A DNA stretch of 39,201 nt. Source: Magnetococcales bacterium (lineage in GTDB: Bacteria > Pseudomonadota > Magnetococcia > Magnetococcales > Magnetaquicoccaceae). Under the pieces are notes generated by a model. The model made no database searches, was not told where the DNA came from, and was given only the letters and a program-made list of their open reading frames with translations. Positions 16,653 to 25,031 of this stretch are shown here, one piece after another; the first letter of the stretch is position 1; the number at the start of each line of letters is the position of its first letter. The stretch lies in the NCBI GenBank assembly GCA_015232825.1, contig JADFYY010000007.1, forward strand, positions 1-39,201, written 5' to 3'. Made by a program: the position numbers and the translations under genes.

Positions 16653-17303
16653 ATGAAGTGCGATTGGATTGTGCTGGGGGCCGGTGGGCATGCACGGGTG
16701 ATCGTGGATCTTCTGGAGCAGGCTGGTTGGTTGTCTCATGTGCGCGGTGTGTTGGCTCTAGAAGTGACGGCTTTGGAGCGGGAACGGTTGTTTGCAACGC
16801 TTCCCTGGTTGGGCGGGGATGAATTTTTATTGAACTGTTCCCCAGAGGAGACGCAGTTGGTCAATGGTATAGGCTCCATTGGCAAGAGCGGGTTGCGGAT
16901 GGAAGCTTTCATGCGGAGTCGGGCTATGGGGTTTGCCTTTGTTTCGCTGATTCATCCAGGTGCCATGGTTTCAGCAGGCGTTCGTCTTGGCGAAGGGGTT
17001 CAGATTATGGCCAGGGGAGTGGTACAGACTGGGGCGGTGTTGGCGGAGAATGTCTTGGTCAATACTGGGGCCATTGTTGAGCATGATTGCATGCTGAATG
17101 CGCATGTGCATGTTGCCACTGGGGCTGTTGTTTGCGGGGGGGTGCGTGTCGGATATGGGACGCATATCGGGTGTGGGGCCGTGGTTAAGCAGGGGATTGA
17201 GATTGGATCTCATGCGGTGATTGGGGCGGGAGCTGTGGTGGTGCGGGATGTGCGGGATGGTGTTGTGGTGGTGGGGTGTCCAGCTAGGGAGATTGAACGA
17301 TGA
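16653..17303 (+). CDS. NeuD/PglD-like sugar O/N-acyltransferase (left-handed beta-helix)
   Basis: This 216-residue acyltransferase is of the type that acetylates amino-sugar intermediates or sialic-acid-like sugars. The N-terminus is the nucleotide-sugar-binding Rossmann motif WIVLGAGGHARVIVDLL at 5-21. Hexapeptide repeats run from about 95 to 205 (IHPGAMVSAGVRLGEGVQI and following), with the catalytic histidine in NTGAIVEHDC. The end, VVGCPAREIER, is typical of the family. The ATG at 16653 has AGGAG upstream; earlier in-frame codons form an AT-rich run unlike the family. Its stop overlaps the next start (ATGA 17300-17303). In the legionaminic pathway it could supply the N-acetylation (LegH/PglD-like) or O-acetylate the product (NeuD-like). 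Confidence 0.85.
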   Translation: MKCDWIVLGAGGHARVIVDLLEQAGWLSHVRGVLALEVTALERERLFATLPWLGGDEFLLNCSPEETQLVNGIGSIGKSGLRMEAFMRSRAMGFAFVSLIHPGAMVSAGVRLGEGVQIMARGVVQTGAVLAENVLVNTGAIVEHDCMLNAHVHVATGAVVCGGVRVGYGTHIGCGAVVKQGIEIGSHAVIGAGAVVVRDVRDGVVVVGCPAREIER

Positions 17304-18364
17304 GTCTTGATCAGATGCGTTGGCGATCTATTTTGATTCGACCTGAGTTGTCGATCATGGAGGCCATTCAGGTGATTGACAAGGGAGTGTTGCGTCTGGC
17401 CATGGTGACCGATGCTCAGAATCGTTTGCAAGGGGTTGTAACAGACGGCGATGTCCGGCGAGCCTTGTTAAAACGGATGGACTTGAGGGAGCCCGTCTTA
17501 ACGATCATGAATCCTGTACCCATCTTTGCCCGGATGACGGATTCCAGAGAACGCATCTTATCCATGATGCATGCGAGAAAGATTGAACACATTCCCTTAG
17601 TGGATGAAACGGGTCATGTGGTGGGGTTGGAGACCATGCACAATCTTTCCGTACCCACGCCCAGGGATAACTGGGTGACGCTTATGGCGGGTGGATTGGG
17701 GTCTCGTCTGTCGCCATTGACCGATATGATTCCCAAGCCTTTGCTGCGGGTTGGTTCTAAGCCGATTTTGGAAGTGATTTTGGAGAGTTTTCTTGCGTAT
17801 GGATTTCGGCGGTTTTTCTTATCGGTCAACTATCGCAAGGAGATGATCAAAGAGTATTTTGGTAATGGTTCTGCGTGGGGTGTGGAGATTGAATATCTGG
17901 AGGAGAATGGTCGTCTGGGTACGGCGGGATCTCTTTCTTTGTTTAAGGAGCGGCCTGAGCAGCCATTTTTTGTCATGAACGGGGACTTGTTGACTCGAAT
18001 TAACTTTCAGCACGTCCTGGATTTTCATTTGGAACACCAATCCTGTGCCACGCTGTGTGTGCGCAAGGTGGAACAGACTGTGCCTTACGGCGTGGTGCGT
18101 TTGGATGCCCATCGATTGGTGAATATCGAGGAAAAACCGGTTCAGGAATATTTTGTCAATGCCGGGATTTATCTGTTGGATCCATCGGTTCTTTCTCTGA
18201 TTCCTAAGGGGCAATATTACGATATGCCGACTTTGTTTCAGAGTATCATCCGGCAGGGAGAGACGACGGCGGCCTTCCCGTTTTTGGATTACTGGATGGA
18301 TATTGGCCGTATGGGAGATTTTCGTCAGGCCTGTCAGGACTATCCAGAGGTGTTTGCCGCGTGA
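17300..18364 (+). CDS. ptmE: PtmE-like CBS-domain sugar-phosphate nucleotidyltransferase
   Basis: The 354-residue protein joins two CBS domains (about 8-118, e.g. GVVTDGDVRRALL and RKIEHIPLVDETGHVVGL) to a nucleotidyltransferase (about 125-350). The nucleotide-binding motif is GGLGSRLSPLTDMIPKPLL at 131-149, followed by VNYRKEMI, VMNGDLLTRI for the metal aspartate, VNAGIYLL and DYWMDIG. In Campylobacter jejuni PtmE forms GDP-glucosamine (or its acetylated form) at the entrance of the GDP-linked legionaminic-acid pathway, and this architecture is the same. The CBS domains may bind adenylates. It is translationally coupled to the acyltransferase gene and closes the run, 9 bp before a strong terminator. 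LegB, LegI and LegF homologues are not in the window. Confidence 0.87.
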   Translation: MSLDQMRWRSILIRPELSIMEAIQVIDKGVLRLAMVTDAQNRLQGVVTDGDVRRALLKRMDLREPVLTIMNPVPIFARMTDSRERILSMMHARKIEHIPLVDETGHVVGLETMHNLSVPTPRDNWVTLMAGGLGSRLSPLTDMIPKPLLRVGSKPILEVILESFLAYGFRRFFLSVNYRKEMIKEYFGNGSAWGVEIEYLEENGRLGTAGSLSLFKERPEQPFFVMNGDLLTRINFQHVLDFHLEHQSCATLCVRKVEQTVPYGVVRLDAHRLVNIEEKPVQEYFVNAGIYLLDPSVLSLIPKGQYYDMPTLFQSIIRQGETTAAFPFLDYWMDIGRMGDFRQACQDYPEVFAA

Positions 18365-18373
18365 AAAAATTAG

Positions 18374-18408
18374 TTAAAGACCGACTTTTTGTTAAAGTCG
18401 GTCTTTAA
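18374..18408. terminator. bidirectional intrinsic terminator
   Basis: A perfect 15-bp inverted repeat, TTAAAGACCGACTTT (18374-18388) and AAAGTCGGTCTTTAA (18394-18408), with a 5-nt loop, is flanked by an A-run on the left and a T-run on the right. It lies between the convergent ptmE and aspartate aminotransferase genes, and touches the stop of the latter, so it should end both transcripts. Confidence 0.9.
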
Positions 18409-18413
18409 ACTTT

Positions 18414-19619
18414 TTATTTTGTCAACTGTTCTGCCACCTTGCGAATGCGGATCATGGCTTGTTCCAGATCCTGCATGGAGGTTGCAAAGGAGATGCGGAT
18501 GTAGGGATCCATCCCAAAGGCCGAGCCAGGAACAACGGCCACCCCCACCGATTCCAGTAAATAGGCGGATAGGTCCAAGCTGTCTTTGATTAAGGTGCCA
18601 TCTGGGGTTTTGGTGTTCATCAATCCCGCCACGTTGGGAAAGACGTAAAACGCCCCTTCCGGGTTGCGACAGCTTACGCCGGGCATGGCGTTGAAGGCTG
18701 AAACCACGAAATCCCGCCGTTCTTGGAAGGCTTTCACCATGGGTTTGATGCATTTTTGGGGTCCAGCCAAGGCAACGGCAGCCGCTTTTTGGGCAATGGA
18801 GGTTGCATTCGAGGTGCTTTGGGATTGCATTTTGACCATGGCCTTGATGATGGCCTTGGGACCAACGGCATAGCCAATGCGCCAACCGGTCATGGAATAG
18901 GCCTTGGAAACTCCGCTGACAATGACCGTGCGTTCCAGTAGGGAAGGGGCTACCGAGGTCAGGGTGACAAACTTGAATGGCTTGTAGATGATTTTTTCGT
19001 AAATGTCATCACTGATGATCCAAACATGGGGATTGCGTTCCAAGACGGCGGCCAATTGCAGCAGTTCTTCCGCTGTGTAGGCTGAACCGGTCGGATTGGA
19101 CGGGGAGTTGATCACCAGAAAACGGGTTTTAGGTGTGATGGCCCCTTCCAACTCCTGTGGAGTCATTTTAAAGCCGTTCTCTTCCAGGGTGTTGACGATC
19201 ACGGGTTTGCCATCGGCCAACAGAACCATATCCGGGTAGGAGACCCAGAATGGCGCGGGGATGATGACCTCGTCTTCTGGGTTAATTGTGGCCTGGATCA
19301 GGTTGTAGAAAGCCTGTTTGCCGCCAACGGTTATAACCACCTGATCTGGGGTGAAGGTCAGGTTGTGATCCTTGGCATAACGGTGGATGATGGCCTGATG
19401 AAGTTCATCGATCCCTTCGACAGCGGTGTATTTGGTAAACCCCTCCCGCAAAGCCTTGATGGCCGCTTTTTTGATGTGTGCGGGCGTGTCGAAATCAGGC
19501 TCACCGGATCCCAAGCCAATGACATCCTTGCCTTGAGCCTGGAGGGCTTTGGCCTTGGCGGTGATCATCAGGGTGGGTGAAGGCTTTACGTTCTGGATGC
19601 GTTGCGATAGCATGGACAT
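18414..19619 (-). CDS. aspC: aspartate aminotransferase (class I/II, Ib type)
   Basis: PLP enzyme of 401 residues interconverting aspartate and 2-oxoglutarate with oxaloacetate and glutamate; some members also act on prephenate. Seen are GLGSGEPDFDTP at 35-46, GGKQAFYNL at 99-107, NSPSNPTGSAY at 171-181, the cofactor aspartate in ISDDIYEKI, the PLP lysine Lys239 in VSGVSKAYSMTGWRIGY and the arginine motif YIRISFATS near the end. The subgroup is the thermophile/alpha-proteobacterial AspC (Ib), judging by KPSPTLMITAKAKAL at the N-terminus. The start could be the ATG at 19619 or the in-frame ATG at 19613. It is divergent from cysS (86 bp gap) and apparently monocistronic. Confidence 0.93.
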   Translation of the reverse strand: MSMLSQRIQNVKPSPTLMITAKAKALQAQGKDVIGLGSGEPDFDTPAHIKKAAIKALREGFTKYTAVEGIDELHQAIIHRYAKDHNLTFTPDQVVITVGGKQAFYNLIQATINPEDEVIIPAPFWVSYPDMVLLADGKPVIVNTLEENGFKMTPQELEGAITPKTRFLVINSPSNPTGSAYTAEELLQLAAVLERNPHVWIISDDIYEKIIYKPFKFVTLTSVAPSLLERTVIVSGVSKAYSMTGWRIGYAVGPKAIIKAMVKMQSQSTSNATSIAQKAAAVALAGPQKCIKPMVKAFQERRDFVVSAFNAMPGVSCRNPEGAFYVFPNVAGLMNTKTPDGTLIKDSLDLSAYLLESVGVAVVPGSAFGMDPYIRISFATSMQDLEQAMIRIRKVAEQLTK

Positions 19620-19705
19620 GGAAGTTTTTATCCGAGATAGAGCTGACGGTATTTTTGTTTAAAACCGATCCACGTTAACACAGATCCATTGAGAATGCAA
19701 TCACG

Positions 19706-21193
19706 ATGACACTTTTTCTTCACAACTCTTTTGGTCGCAAGAAAGAACCCTTTGTGCCGCGTGTTCCAGGTCAGGTTGGGATATATGTGTGCGGCATTAC
19801 CGCTTATGATTACTGCCATATTGGCCATGGGCGGGTGATGGTCTCTTTTGATGTCATTGTGCGTTATTTACGTACTCAGGGGTTGAAAGTGACCTATGTG
19901 CGCAATTTTACGGATATTGACGATAAGATTATCCGTCGGGCCGCACAAGAGGGTGTGGATATCGGGGCGTTGACCACTCGGTTCATTCAGGCCTTTCATG
20001 AGGATATGGCCGCTTTAGGGGTGGCCCCTGCGGATATCGAACCCAAAGCCACGGATCATCTGGCAGAGATGCAGGCGATGATCCAGACCCTGCTGGAGAA
20101 GGGATTGGCTTATGAAAGCGGCGGGGATGTTTTTTATGCGGTGGATCGTTTTCCCACTTATGGGCAGCTTTCTGGCAAGAATTTGGAGGAGTTGGATTCT
20201 GGTTCTCGTGTGGATGTGGATGTGCGCAAGGCCAATCCATTGGATTTTGTCCTCTGGAAAGGGGCCAAACCCGATGAACCTCAGTGGCCATCCCCTTGGG
20301 GGGCTGGACGACCAGGTTGGCATATCGAGTGTTCTGCCATGAGCGTCAAATATTTGGGGGACTCTTTTGATCTGCATGGCGGCGGACGCGATTTGATTTT
20401 TCCCCATCACGAAAATGAAATCGCTCAAACCGAAGGGGCGACTGGCAAACCTTGGGTCTCTTGTTGGCTGCACAATGGCTTTGTCAATGTCATTGATGAG
20501 GGGGGACAGCGGGAGAAGATGTCCAAGAGTTTGGACAATTTTCGCACGATTCGGGATCTGTTGAAAGCCTATCGAGGCGAGACCTTGCGCATGTTTCTTC
20601 TTAACAGCCATTATCGCGCCCCTTTGGATTTTTCTTTTGAATTGCTCGATGCGGCCCGTAGTGGTCTGGATCGTCTGTATGCCGCCTTGCGAGGGGCGTA
20701 TGGGGTGTTAGGGGGGCGGCCTGTTGTAGAGGGGCTGACGCGAGATTGGGAGCAGGAGAGGCAGGCTTACCCGGATGGGAGTGTGGCTCGTTTTATGACG
20801 GCCATGGATGATGATTTTAACACCCCGCGTGCCTTGGCCGTGTTGTTTGATTTGGCTAAGATTCTTAATCGATTGGGGACGGAGGCTGACCGTCCTGGAC
20901 GTTTGGAGGAGATTGAACAAAACCTCTCTTTGTTGCGTGGCTTGGGTGCCATTTTGGGGTTGTGCGGGGAGGATCCTGAGATTCATTTTCGTTTTTGTCC
21001 GTGTGAAACCGGCGAGGAGGCGCGTGTGGGCGGGTTATCAGACGAGGCGGTCGAGGCGTTGATTGCCCAGCGGAGTGCGGCCCGTGGCAATCGGGATTTC
21101 CAGGCTGCAGACCGTATTCGCAAGGAACTATCCTCGGCTGGAATTTTGTTGGAAGATACCCGTGGTCAAACAATCTGGAGGAGAGAGTCGTGA
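19706..21193 (+). CDS. cysS: cysteinyl-tRNA synthetase
   Basis: Class I aminoacyl-tRNA synthetase of 495 residues that charges tRNA-Cys. The HIGH motif is at 38-41 and KMSKS at 271-275. Zinc ligands Cys29 ([10 protein letters not shown]), Cys209 (WHIECSAMS), His234 and Glu238 (FPHHENE) are all present. The C-terminal helical and anticodon-binding region includes [15 protein letters not shown] and [12 protein letters not shown], both characteristic of the family. Length is normal for bacterial CysS. The ATG at 19706 begins the conserved N-terminal strand directly. The stop overlaps the GTG start of rlmB by 4 bp, so the two genes are translationally coupled. Confidence 0.97.
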   Translation: MTLFLHNSFGRKKEPFVPRVPGQVGIYVCGITAYDYCHIGHGRVMVSFDVIVRYLRTQGLKVTYVRNFTDIDDKIIRRAAQEGVDIGALTTRFIQAFHEDMAALGVAPADIEPKATDHLAEMQAMIQTLLEKGLAYESGGDVFYAVDRFPTYGQLSGKNLEELDSGSRVDVDVRKANPLDFVLWKGAKPDEPQWPSPWGAGRPGWHIECSAMSVKYLGDSFDLHGGGRDLIFPHHENEIAQTEGATGKPWVSCWLHNGFVNVIDEGGQREKMSKSLDNFRTIRDLLKAYRGETLRMFLLNSHYRAPLDFSFELLDAARSGLDRLYAALRGAYGVLGGRPVVEGLTRDWEQERQAYPDGSVARFMTAMDDDFNTPRALAVLFDLAKILNRLGTEADRPGRLEEIEQNLSLLRGLGAILGLCGEDPEIHFRFCPCETGEEARVGGLSDEAVEALIAQRSAARGNRDFQAADRIRKELSSAGILLEDTRGQTIWRRES

Positions 21194-21939
21194 CGATTGA
21201 AGGGGATTTGGTATTTGGGTTGAATCCAGCTTTGGCCATTCTGGCGGATGCATCGCGACCGGTGGAGTCGGTGGTCATGCTGCAGGGGGCGCGAGGTGAG
21301 CGGTTTCAAGAAGCGGAACGGTTGGTTCGTGAGCGGGGTTTGCGGCCTCGGTTTGTGGATCGTCCAACCTTGGATCGCATGATCGACGGGGCCTCACATC
21401 AGGGGATTGTGTTGCGGGTTGGGGTGCGGCTGCAACCGACTTGGGATGAACTGTTGGACCGTTTGGAGGATCGGGTTGATCCGGTGTTGTTGTTGTTGGA
21501 CAACGTGGAGGATCCCCGCAATCTTGGGGCGATTTTGCGTTCGGCGGAGGCGTTTGGAGTGGAGGCGGTGGTCTTGCCAAGGGATCGAACCGCGCCTTTG
21601 TCGGGAGTGGCCATCAAGGTTTCATCTGGGGCCGCAGAACGGGTGGATGTGGTTCGGGTGACCAATCTCGCTCGTGCCATGGTGGAACTCAAGGAGCGTG
21701 GCGTGGTTTTGGTGGGATTGGATGGCGAGGCGAACCGTGTTTTAGAAGATGGGGCGTTGCATGGTCCTTTGGCTTTGGTTTTGGGGGGCGAAGGCAAGGG
21801 GTTGCGGCGTTTGACTCGCGAACGGTGCGATGCCATGCTCTCCATTCCTATGGTGGGCGGGGTTGGTTCTTTGAATGTCTCAACTGCTGCTGGCATCGCC
21901 TTGTATGAGGTGCGACGTCAAAGGGATCATTCGTCTTGA
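21190..21939 (+). CDS. rlmB: 23S rRNA (guanosine2251-2'-O)-methyltransferase, SpoU/TrmH family
   Basis: RlmB methylates the ribose of G2251 in the peptidyl-transferase P loop. The protein has 249 residues and starts at GTG (21190), overlapping cysS by GTGA. An N-terminal substrate-binding domain (about 5-78) contains LVFGLNPALAILA and the RlmB-typical ASHQGIVL. The SPOUT knot carries motif 1 NVEDPRNLGAILRSAEAFG at 105-123 (Asn111, Arg117), motif 2 LGGEGKGL at 198-205 and motif 3 from 218 (SIPMVGGVGSLNVSTAAGI). Other TrmH-family members cannot be fully excluded, but the N-terminal domain and the cysS pairing, common in proteobacteria, favour RlmB. Confidence 0.92.
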   Translation: MTIEGDLVFGLNPALAILADASRPVESVVMLQGARGERFQEAERLVRERGLRPRFVDRPTLDRMIDGASHQGIVLRVGVRLQPTWDELLDRLEDRVDPVLLLLDNVEDPRNLGAILRSAEAFGVEAVVLPRDRTAPLSGVAIKVSSGAAERVDVVRVTNLARAMVELKERGVVLVGLDGEANRVLEDGALHGPLALVLGGEGKGLRRLTRERCDAMLSIPMVGGVGSLNVSTAAGIALYEVRRQRDHSS

Positions 21940-21973
21940 ATCGCTACGGATGTCTCAAAAAGGAGAACTTTTC

Positions 21974-22627
21974 ATGCCTAGCGTACTGACAGTTGATGAC
22001 GTTTGGAAGATGTTCCAGGAGACAAACCGTCTGTTTCAGGAGTCGCAGCAAAATTGGGAGTTGCGTTCCCAAGAGTCGCAGCAAAAATGGGAGTTGCGTT
22101 CCAAAGAGGCTGACAAAAAAATGCAAGAGTTGACCGCCAGTCAAAAAGAGACGGATCGTCAGATGCAGATAACTGACAAAAAAATCAAAGAGGTCAGTAC
22201 ACTGGTTGGCAATTTGGGCAGTCGGTGGGGTGACTTCATCGAGGGAATCGTGGCACCGGCCAGTACCACCCTGTTTGCCGAGTGGGGCATTCCGGTCCAC
22301 AAGGTGACTCGCAACGTGAAAGCCTATCTGCCGGGCAAGGAGATGGAGATCGATGTCCTGGTGGTTAACACAACAGCCATTGTGTTGGTTGAGGTGAAAA
22401 GTCGGCTGCAATACGAACATATTCAGGAGCATGTGGACAAGTTAAAAGAGTTCAAAGAGTTTTTTCCTGAATACGCGAACAGACAGGTGATAGGCGCGGT
22501 GGCCGGTATCGTTATCGATGAGCATGTAGACCGACATGCCATGAAACAAGGCATGTTTGTCATTGTCCAGTCTGGAGATGGCGTCAAGTTGGCCAACGGG
22601 CTTGGTTTTGTTCCAAAAAGCTGGTGA
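21974..22627 (+). CDS. coiled-coil PD-(D/E)XK nuclease-like protein (DUF3782 type)
   Basis: A 217-residue protein with an N-terminal helical region (about 10-75) of charged and Gln-rich repeats, and a C-terminal restriction-endonuclease-like fold. The nuclease core is visible as EMEIDVLVVNTTAIVLVEVKS, with the acidic residue in EID and the EVK pair, followed by FKEFFPEYANRQVIGAVAGI. Proteins of this kind are numerous in cyanobacteria and magnetotactic cocci; their function is not established. The ATG at 21974 has AAGGAG 8 nt upstream; in-frame codons before it overlap rlmB and are unlikely to be used. It follows rlmB by 34 bp in the same direction and could be co-transcribed. Confidence 0.8.
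   Translation: MPSVLTVDDVWKMFQETNRLFQESQQNWELRSQESQQKWELRSKEADKKMQELTASQKETDRQMQITDKKIKEVSTLVGNLGSRWGDFIEGIVAPASTTLFAEWGIPVHKVTRNVKAYLPGKEMEIDVLVVNTTAIVLVEVKSRLQYEHIQEHVDKLKEFKEFFPEYANRQVIGAVAGIVIDEHVDRHAMKQGMFVIVQSGDGVKLANGLGFVPKSW
22037..22102 (+). repeat. imperfect 33-bp tandem duplication inside the coiled-coil gene
   Basis: Two consecutive 33-bp units (22037-22069 and 22070-22102) differ at two positions and encode QESQQNWELRS and QESQQKWELRS. The length keeps the reading frame and adds an 11-residue (three helical turns) step to the coiled coil. Confidence 0.9.
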
Positions 22628-22737
22628 TGGCATCACTCTTTTCGATGATACCAAAAAGTAGCAATGGGCATTCCGGAGAATGGTAGTCGTCACACTCGAT
22701 TCGCAAATACCGCATCCAGAGACTGAACGTCCCAGAG

Positions 22738-23673
22738 TCACGATGCGAACACGTCATCCAGAGAATTGGCGAACAGGAGCTTTTTACTCCATTTTCCAAT
22801 GAGTTCTCTATCAGCGTCAGTGACTTTTTCGGTCACTGACTCCGCAACTTGGCCAAATTTGCAACGAAGCAATTCAAGCAGCAAACCAGTCTCACCTTTC
22901 TTTTCGCCCCTCTCTTCCAAAAACCGTTCCATACTCGAAATGTAAGGCATTTTCTGGCTCTCCTCGTATTCAAGAATTTCTGCGTTCAACCGATCATCAA
23001 GCTCTTTCGGCAAATGCATCACCCAGTCGATAAAGTTAAATATATCAATCACATGATTGCGACTAAAACCTCTTCGGTACAACCTAAAAATCATACGCCT
23101 TTTGACCATATAGCGATCTTCCGTCCGGTGTTTGGTCTTCTTGGCATGCAGATGCGCCAATGTGACAATCGCAAACGGGTTTGTGGACTGCTCCAACTCG
23201 ATTTCCGAATAGTCCAACAGCTTTACAGAAGTAAACTGATAGCTCTGTTTCGTTCCCCACATCTCATAACCAAATTCAGTTGGCCGCCATCCAAGCTCCT
23301 CGTCCGCCAAAATGGCCAAACCGACTACCGGCACATGGTAGAGATCATAGGCCCGATACTGGAAGACATACATTCCTGAGGCAAAGTTAGTTTTCCTGTC
23401 TCCCTGAATCTCAATGTGGATGAGAACCCAAAACTCCTTGCCATCAAATCGCCAGACCTTGACCAACTTGTCCATTCGTCGGTCACCGATGTCGGCGTCA
23501 CGGGAGATGCGAGCAAATTCGGTATTCAGGAACTCAAATCCTCGACTCCAGTCGATTTCGGCAAACGCCACAGGCAGGAAGAATTCCAAAAAATCAGGCA
23601 AATAGGCCTCCAGAATATCCTTCCATGGGACGTCGAACTGATCATTCGGGCGTTTTCCGTCACTTTCTGGCAT
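22738..23673 (-). CDS. Rpn-family PD-(D/E)XK nuclease-like protein with DUF4351-like tail
   Basis: The 311-residue protein begins with a family-type lead (DILEAYLPDFLEFFLP). Its nuclease core is MDKLVKVWRFDGKEFWVLIHIEIQG, in which the Asp and the E-x-Q pair occupy the active-site positions, followed by the family pattern GMYVFQYRAYDLY. The Rpn family (formerly transposase-like YhgA) includes DNA endonucleases that promote recombination. The C-terminal 45 residues (LLELLRCKFGQVAESVTEKV to ANSLDDVFAS) match the DUF4351 type of domain and resemble the end of the gene at 25032. The ATG at 23673 has AGGA upstream. Convergent with the DUF3782-like gene; the 110-bp gap between them shows no clear feature. 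Confidence 0.82.
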   Translation of the reverse strand: MPESDGKRPNDQFDVPWKDILEAYLPDFLEFFLPVAFAEIDWSRGFEFLNTEFARISRDADIGDRRMDKLVKVWRFDGKEFWVLIHIEIQGDRKTNFASGMYVFQYRAYDLYHVPVVGLAILADEELGWRPTEFGYEMWGTKQSYQFTSVKLLDYSEIELEQSTNPFAIVTLAHLHAKKTKHRTEDRYMVKRRMIFRLYRRGFSRNHVIDIFNFIDWVMHLPKELDDRLNAEILEYEESQKMPYISSMERFLEERGEKKGETGLLLELLRCKFGQVAESVTEKVTDADRELIGKWSKKLLFANSLDDVFAS

Positions 23674-23830
23674 AAGGCTTTCCTGTAACCTGTCAGATTT
23701 TCAATAAATCAATCACATCTCATGGCAATCTAAATTAATGGCTTGACTCACATAACCATGGATGATAATTCCGTGAAATTCCTTTGAAAGTCAATCAAAA
23801 AAGAAGGATATCCCCAAAATTACTCGTTCC

Positions 23831-23896
23831 TCAATGAGATGGTCGAATAGCTTTGAAGGCCACCCCAGGCCCCATATGAAAAACAGTGAATGGCAT
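23831..23896 (-). pseudogene. N-terminal stump of a membrane-bound metal-dependent hydrolase gene
   Basis: Twenty-one codons encode PFTVFHMGPGVAFKAI after the ATG, the very recognisable opening of the 'MPFTPFHMGPG' metal-dependent hydrolase family, then stop at TGA 23831-23833. The remaining roughly 150 or more codons of the family are missing. The start overlaps the preceding fragment (TAATG). I infer a deletion. Confidence 0.55.
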
Positions 23897-24030
23897 TATT
23901 TATGTTCTCCCTCATCACGCTGCCATAATCGCCAACTGACTATCGTCAACCACAGCAATAGAAAAAGGTTGTCAACCTCTGGCCCAAGCCACTTGGAATA
24001 AGTGAATGTATCTGGATAAATGTAAACGTG
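23896..24030 (-). pseudogene. fragment of a membrane-associated protein upstream of the hydrolase stump
   Basis: A 44-codon frame without a usual start codon encodes YPDTFTYSKWLGPEVDNL, then a hydrophobic segment (FLLLWLTIVSWRLW) and stops one base into the next ATG. The TAATG coupling and sensible composition suggest it was the 3' end of a gene preceding the hydrolase. The family is not recognised and the 5' part is missing or frameshifted. Confidence 0.35.
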
Positions 24031-24085
24031 CTATTGCTCTTGTATAGCAAAATCAAAATACATCAAATGAATATCGTTTTGTTGC

Positions 24086-24439
24086 TCATTGCGCTTGGTA
24101 GACAAACAAACCAAGCATAATAAGAAAAGGCACAGTAATGATCATGGCAGGAACAATCAGTTTTTTCAAAGGCGTAGGATGCTCATCAGGCCATTGATCC
24201 AACGTAAAAGCAAAACAAGTTCCCTTGTCCGGGTGCCAAGTCAAATTCCAGAAGAGACCCGCAGAAACAGCTATAGATCCAGATATTGGCAAATTTGGCA
24301 ACCAAGTTGCTGGATAGGCATGGTCGCGCATAAGAATATAAAAATCATAAGACCAGCACGGTGTCATAAAGAGGCAGAGTGCAACAAAAACTTTCCATCC
24401 GAAATTACAAGCTTTTACAGATCGGTAAAAAACACCCAC
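24086..24439 (-). CDS. small hypothetical membrane protein, possibly cut at its 5' end
   Basis: About 117 residues with three likely membrane segments: VFVALCLFMTPCW near 17-30, ISGSIAVSAGLFWNL near 52-66 and LIVPAMIITVPFLIMLGLFV near 89-108. The motif FWNLTWHPDKGTCFAFTLDQ links the last two. No family is recognised. The GTG at 24439 is the first available start in frame, but there is no clear ribosome site and the sequence just before it belongs to an IS66 tnpB remnant, so the original N-terminus may have been lost when that element arrived or decayed. Confidence 0.5.
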   Translation of the reverse strand: MGVFYRSVKACNFGWKVFVALCLFMTPCWSYDFYILMRDHAYPATWLPNLPISGSIAVSAGLFWNLTWHPDKGTCFAFTLDQWPDEHPTPLKKLIVPAMIITVPFLIMLGLFVYQAQ

Positions 24440-24557
24440 TGTCCATGGAGTTGTTGTTCCCCTCCACTAGGGCAGCCAGCGACATCATCCCCTTGCGAAA
24501 ATCCACTGGCTGCATGCACAAATAGACCTCAGGCAGGTCATTGGCCGGGCGCATCAT
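24405..24557 (-). mobile_element. IS66-family tnpB (Orf2) remnant
   Basis: From the ATG at 24557 the frame reads RPANDLPEVYLCMQPVDFRK, GMMSLAALVEG, the conserved start of IS66 TnpB (accessory protein of about 115 residues in intact elements). Similarity ends near 24440-24460 and the frame then runs into unrelated sequence, stopping at 24405. The start overlaps the tnpA stop in the ATGATG manner usual for IS66. The missing 3' part and tnpC show the element is a fragment. Confidence 0.7.
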
Positions 24558-24847
24558 CGGACACTCCCCCCAGCGACCAAGGGCAACGCTCCAGCAACCT
24601 GCAACAATTGGCCAATCAAACCGGCGGACAAGGTACCGCTCACCTCCAATGCCGTTCCGTTGGGCAACCGGATGCGACAGCTGGAAAACGCCGCCAGCGA
24701 TGAATCGGGCATCGGTGACAGATTGCCAGACCCATCCACTGGATCTGGCGACAGCTCTTTAGTCTGGCGTCGCAATGGCCTGGACTGACTCCAAACGGCT
24801 TTAGCAAAATTTGTGAACCCTGGGGAGAAATTGGCGTTTACTTCTGA
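24554..24847 (-). mobile_element. IS66-family tnpA (Orf1) 3' remnant
   Basis: The frame, open from the stop at 24848-24850, ends with SSCRIRLPNGTALEVSG and LIGQLLQVAGAL before TGA 24554-24556. This is the typical C-terminal beta strand and helix of IS66 TnpA. The N-terminal helix-turn-helix half is absent or degraded; residues before KELSPDPVD do not match. No terminal inverted repeat of IS66 type was found around it. Confidence 0.55.
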
Positions 24848-24849
24848 TT

Positions 24850-25031
24850 ACCCGATTTTGGCCATATTGCCAAGCAGTTTGATGATGAGGCTGCTGGATT
24901 TTGCTGGACACTGAGGCGGATTTCCACGAGAATCAGAGACAAAGATTGATGGTGCGACGGTCGTCATGGCCTAAGTTTTCCTGAATCGGGCAAGAGGCAT
25001 CGAAACCCGTGAATACCTGCCATCGGAGATT
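24850..25031. other. spacer with decayed 5' end of the Rpn gene
   Basis: No intact gene is seen. In the last 55 bp the frame of the following Rpn gene stays open back to TAA 24972-24974 and encodes FLNRARGIETREYLPSEI, which still looks like Rpn N-terminal sequence (EYLPSEIVEQM). This suggests that the original start was further upstream and has been lost. Confidence 0.4.

Noticed and set aside
22584-22799. A minus-strand frame reading SLWMRYLRIECDDYHSPE and more between the DUF3782-like and Rpn genes
   Set aside because: The composition looks protein-like, but there is no ribosome site, it overlaps both neighbours and I recognise no family. It may be gene debris, but evidence is insufficient.
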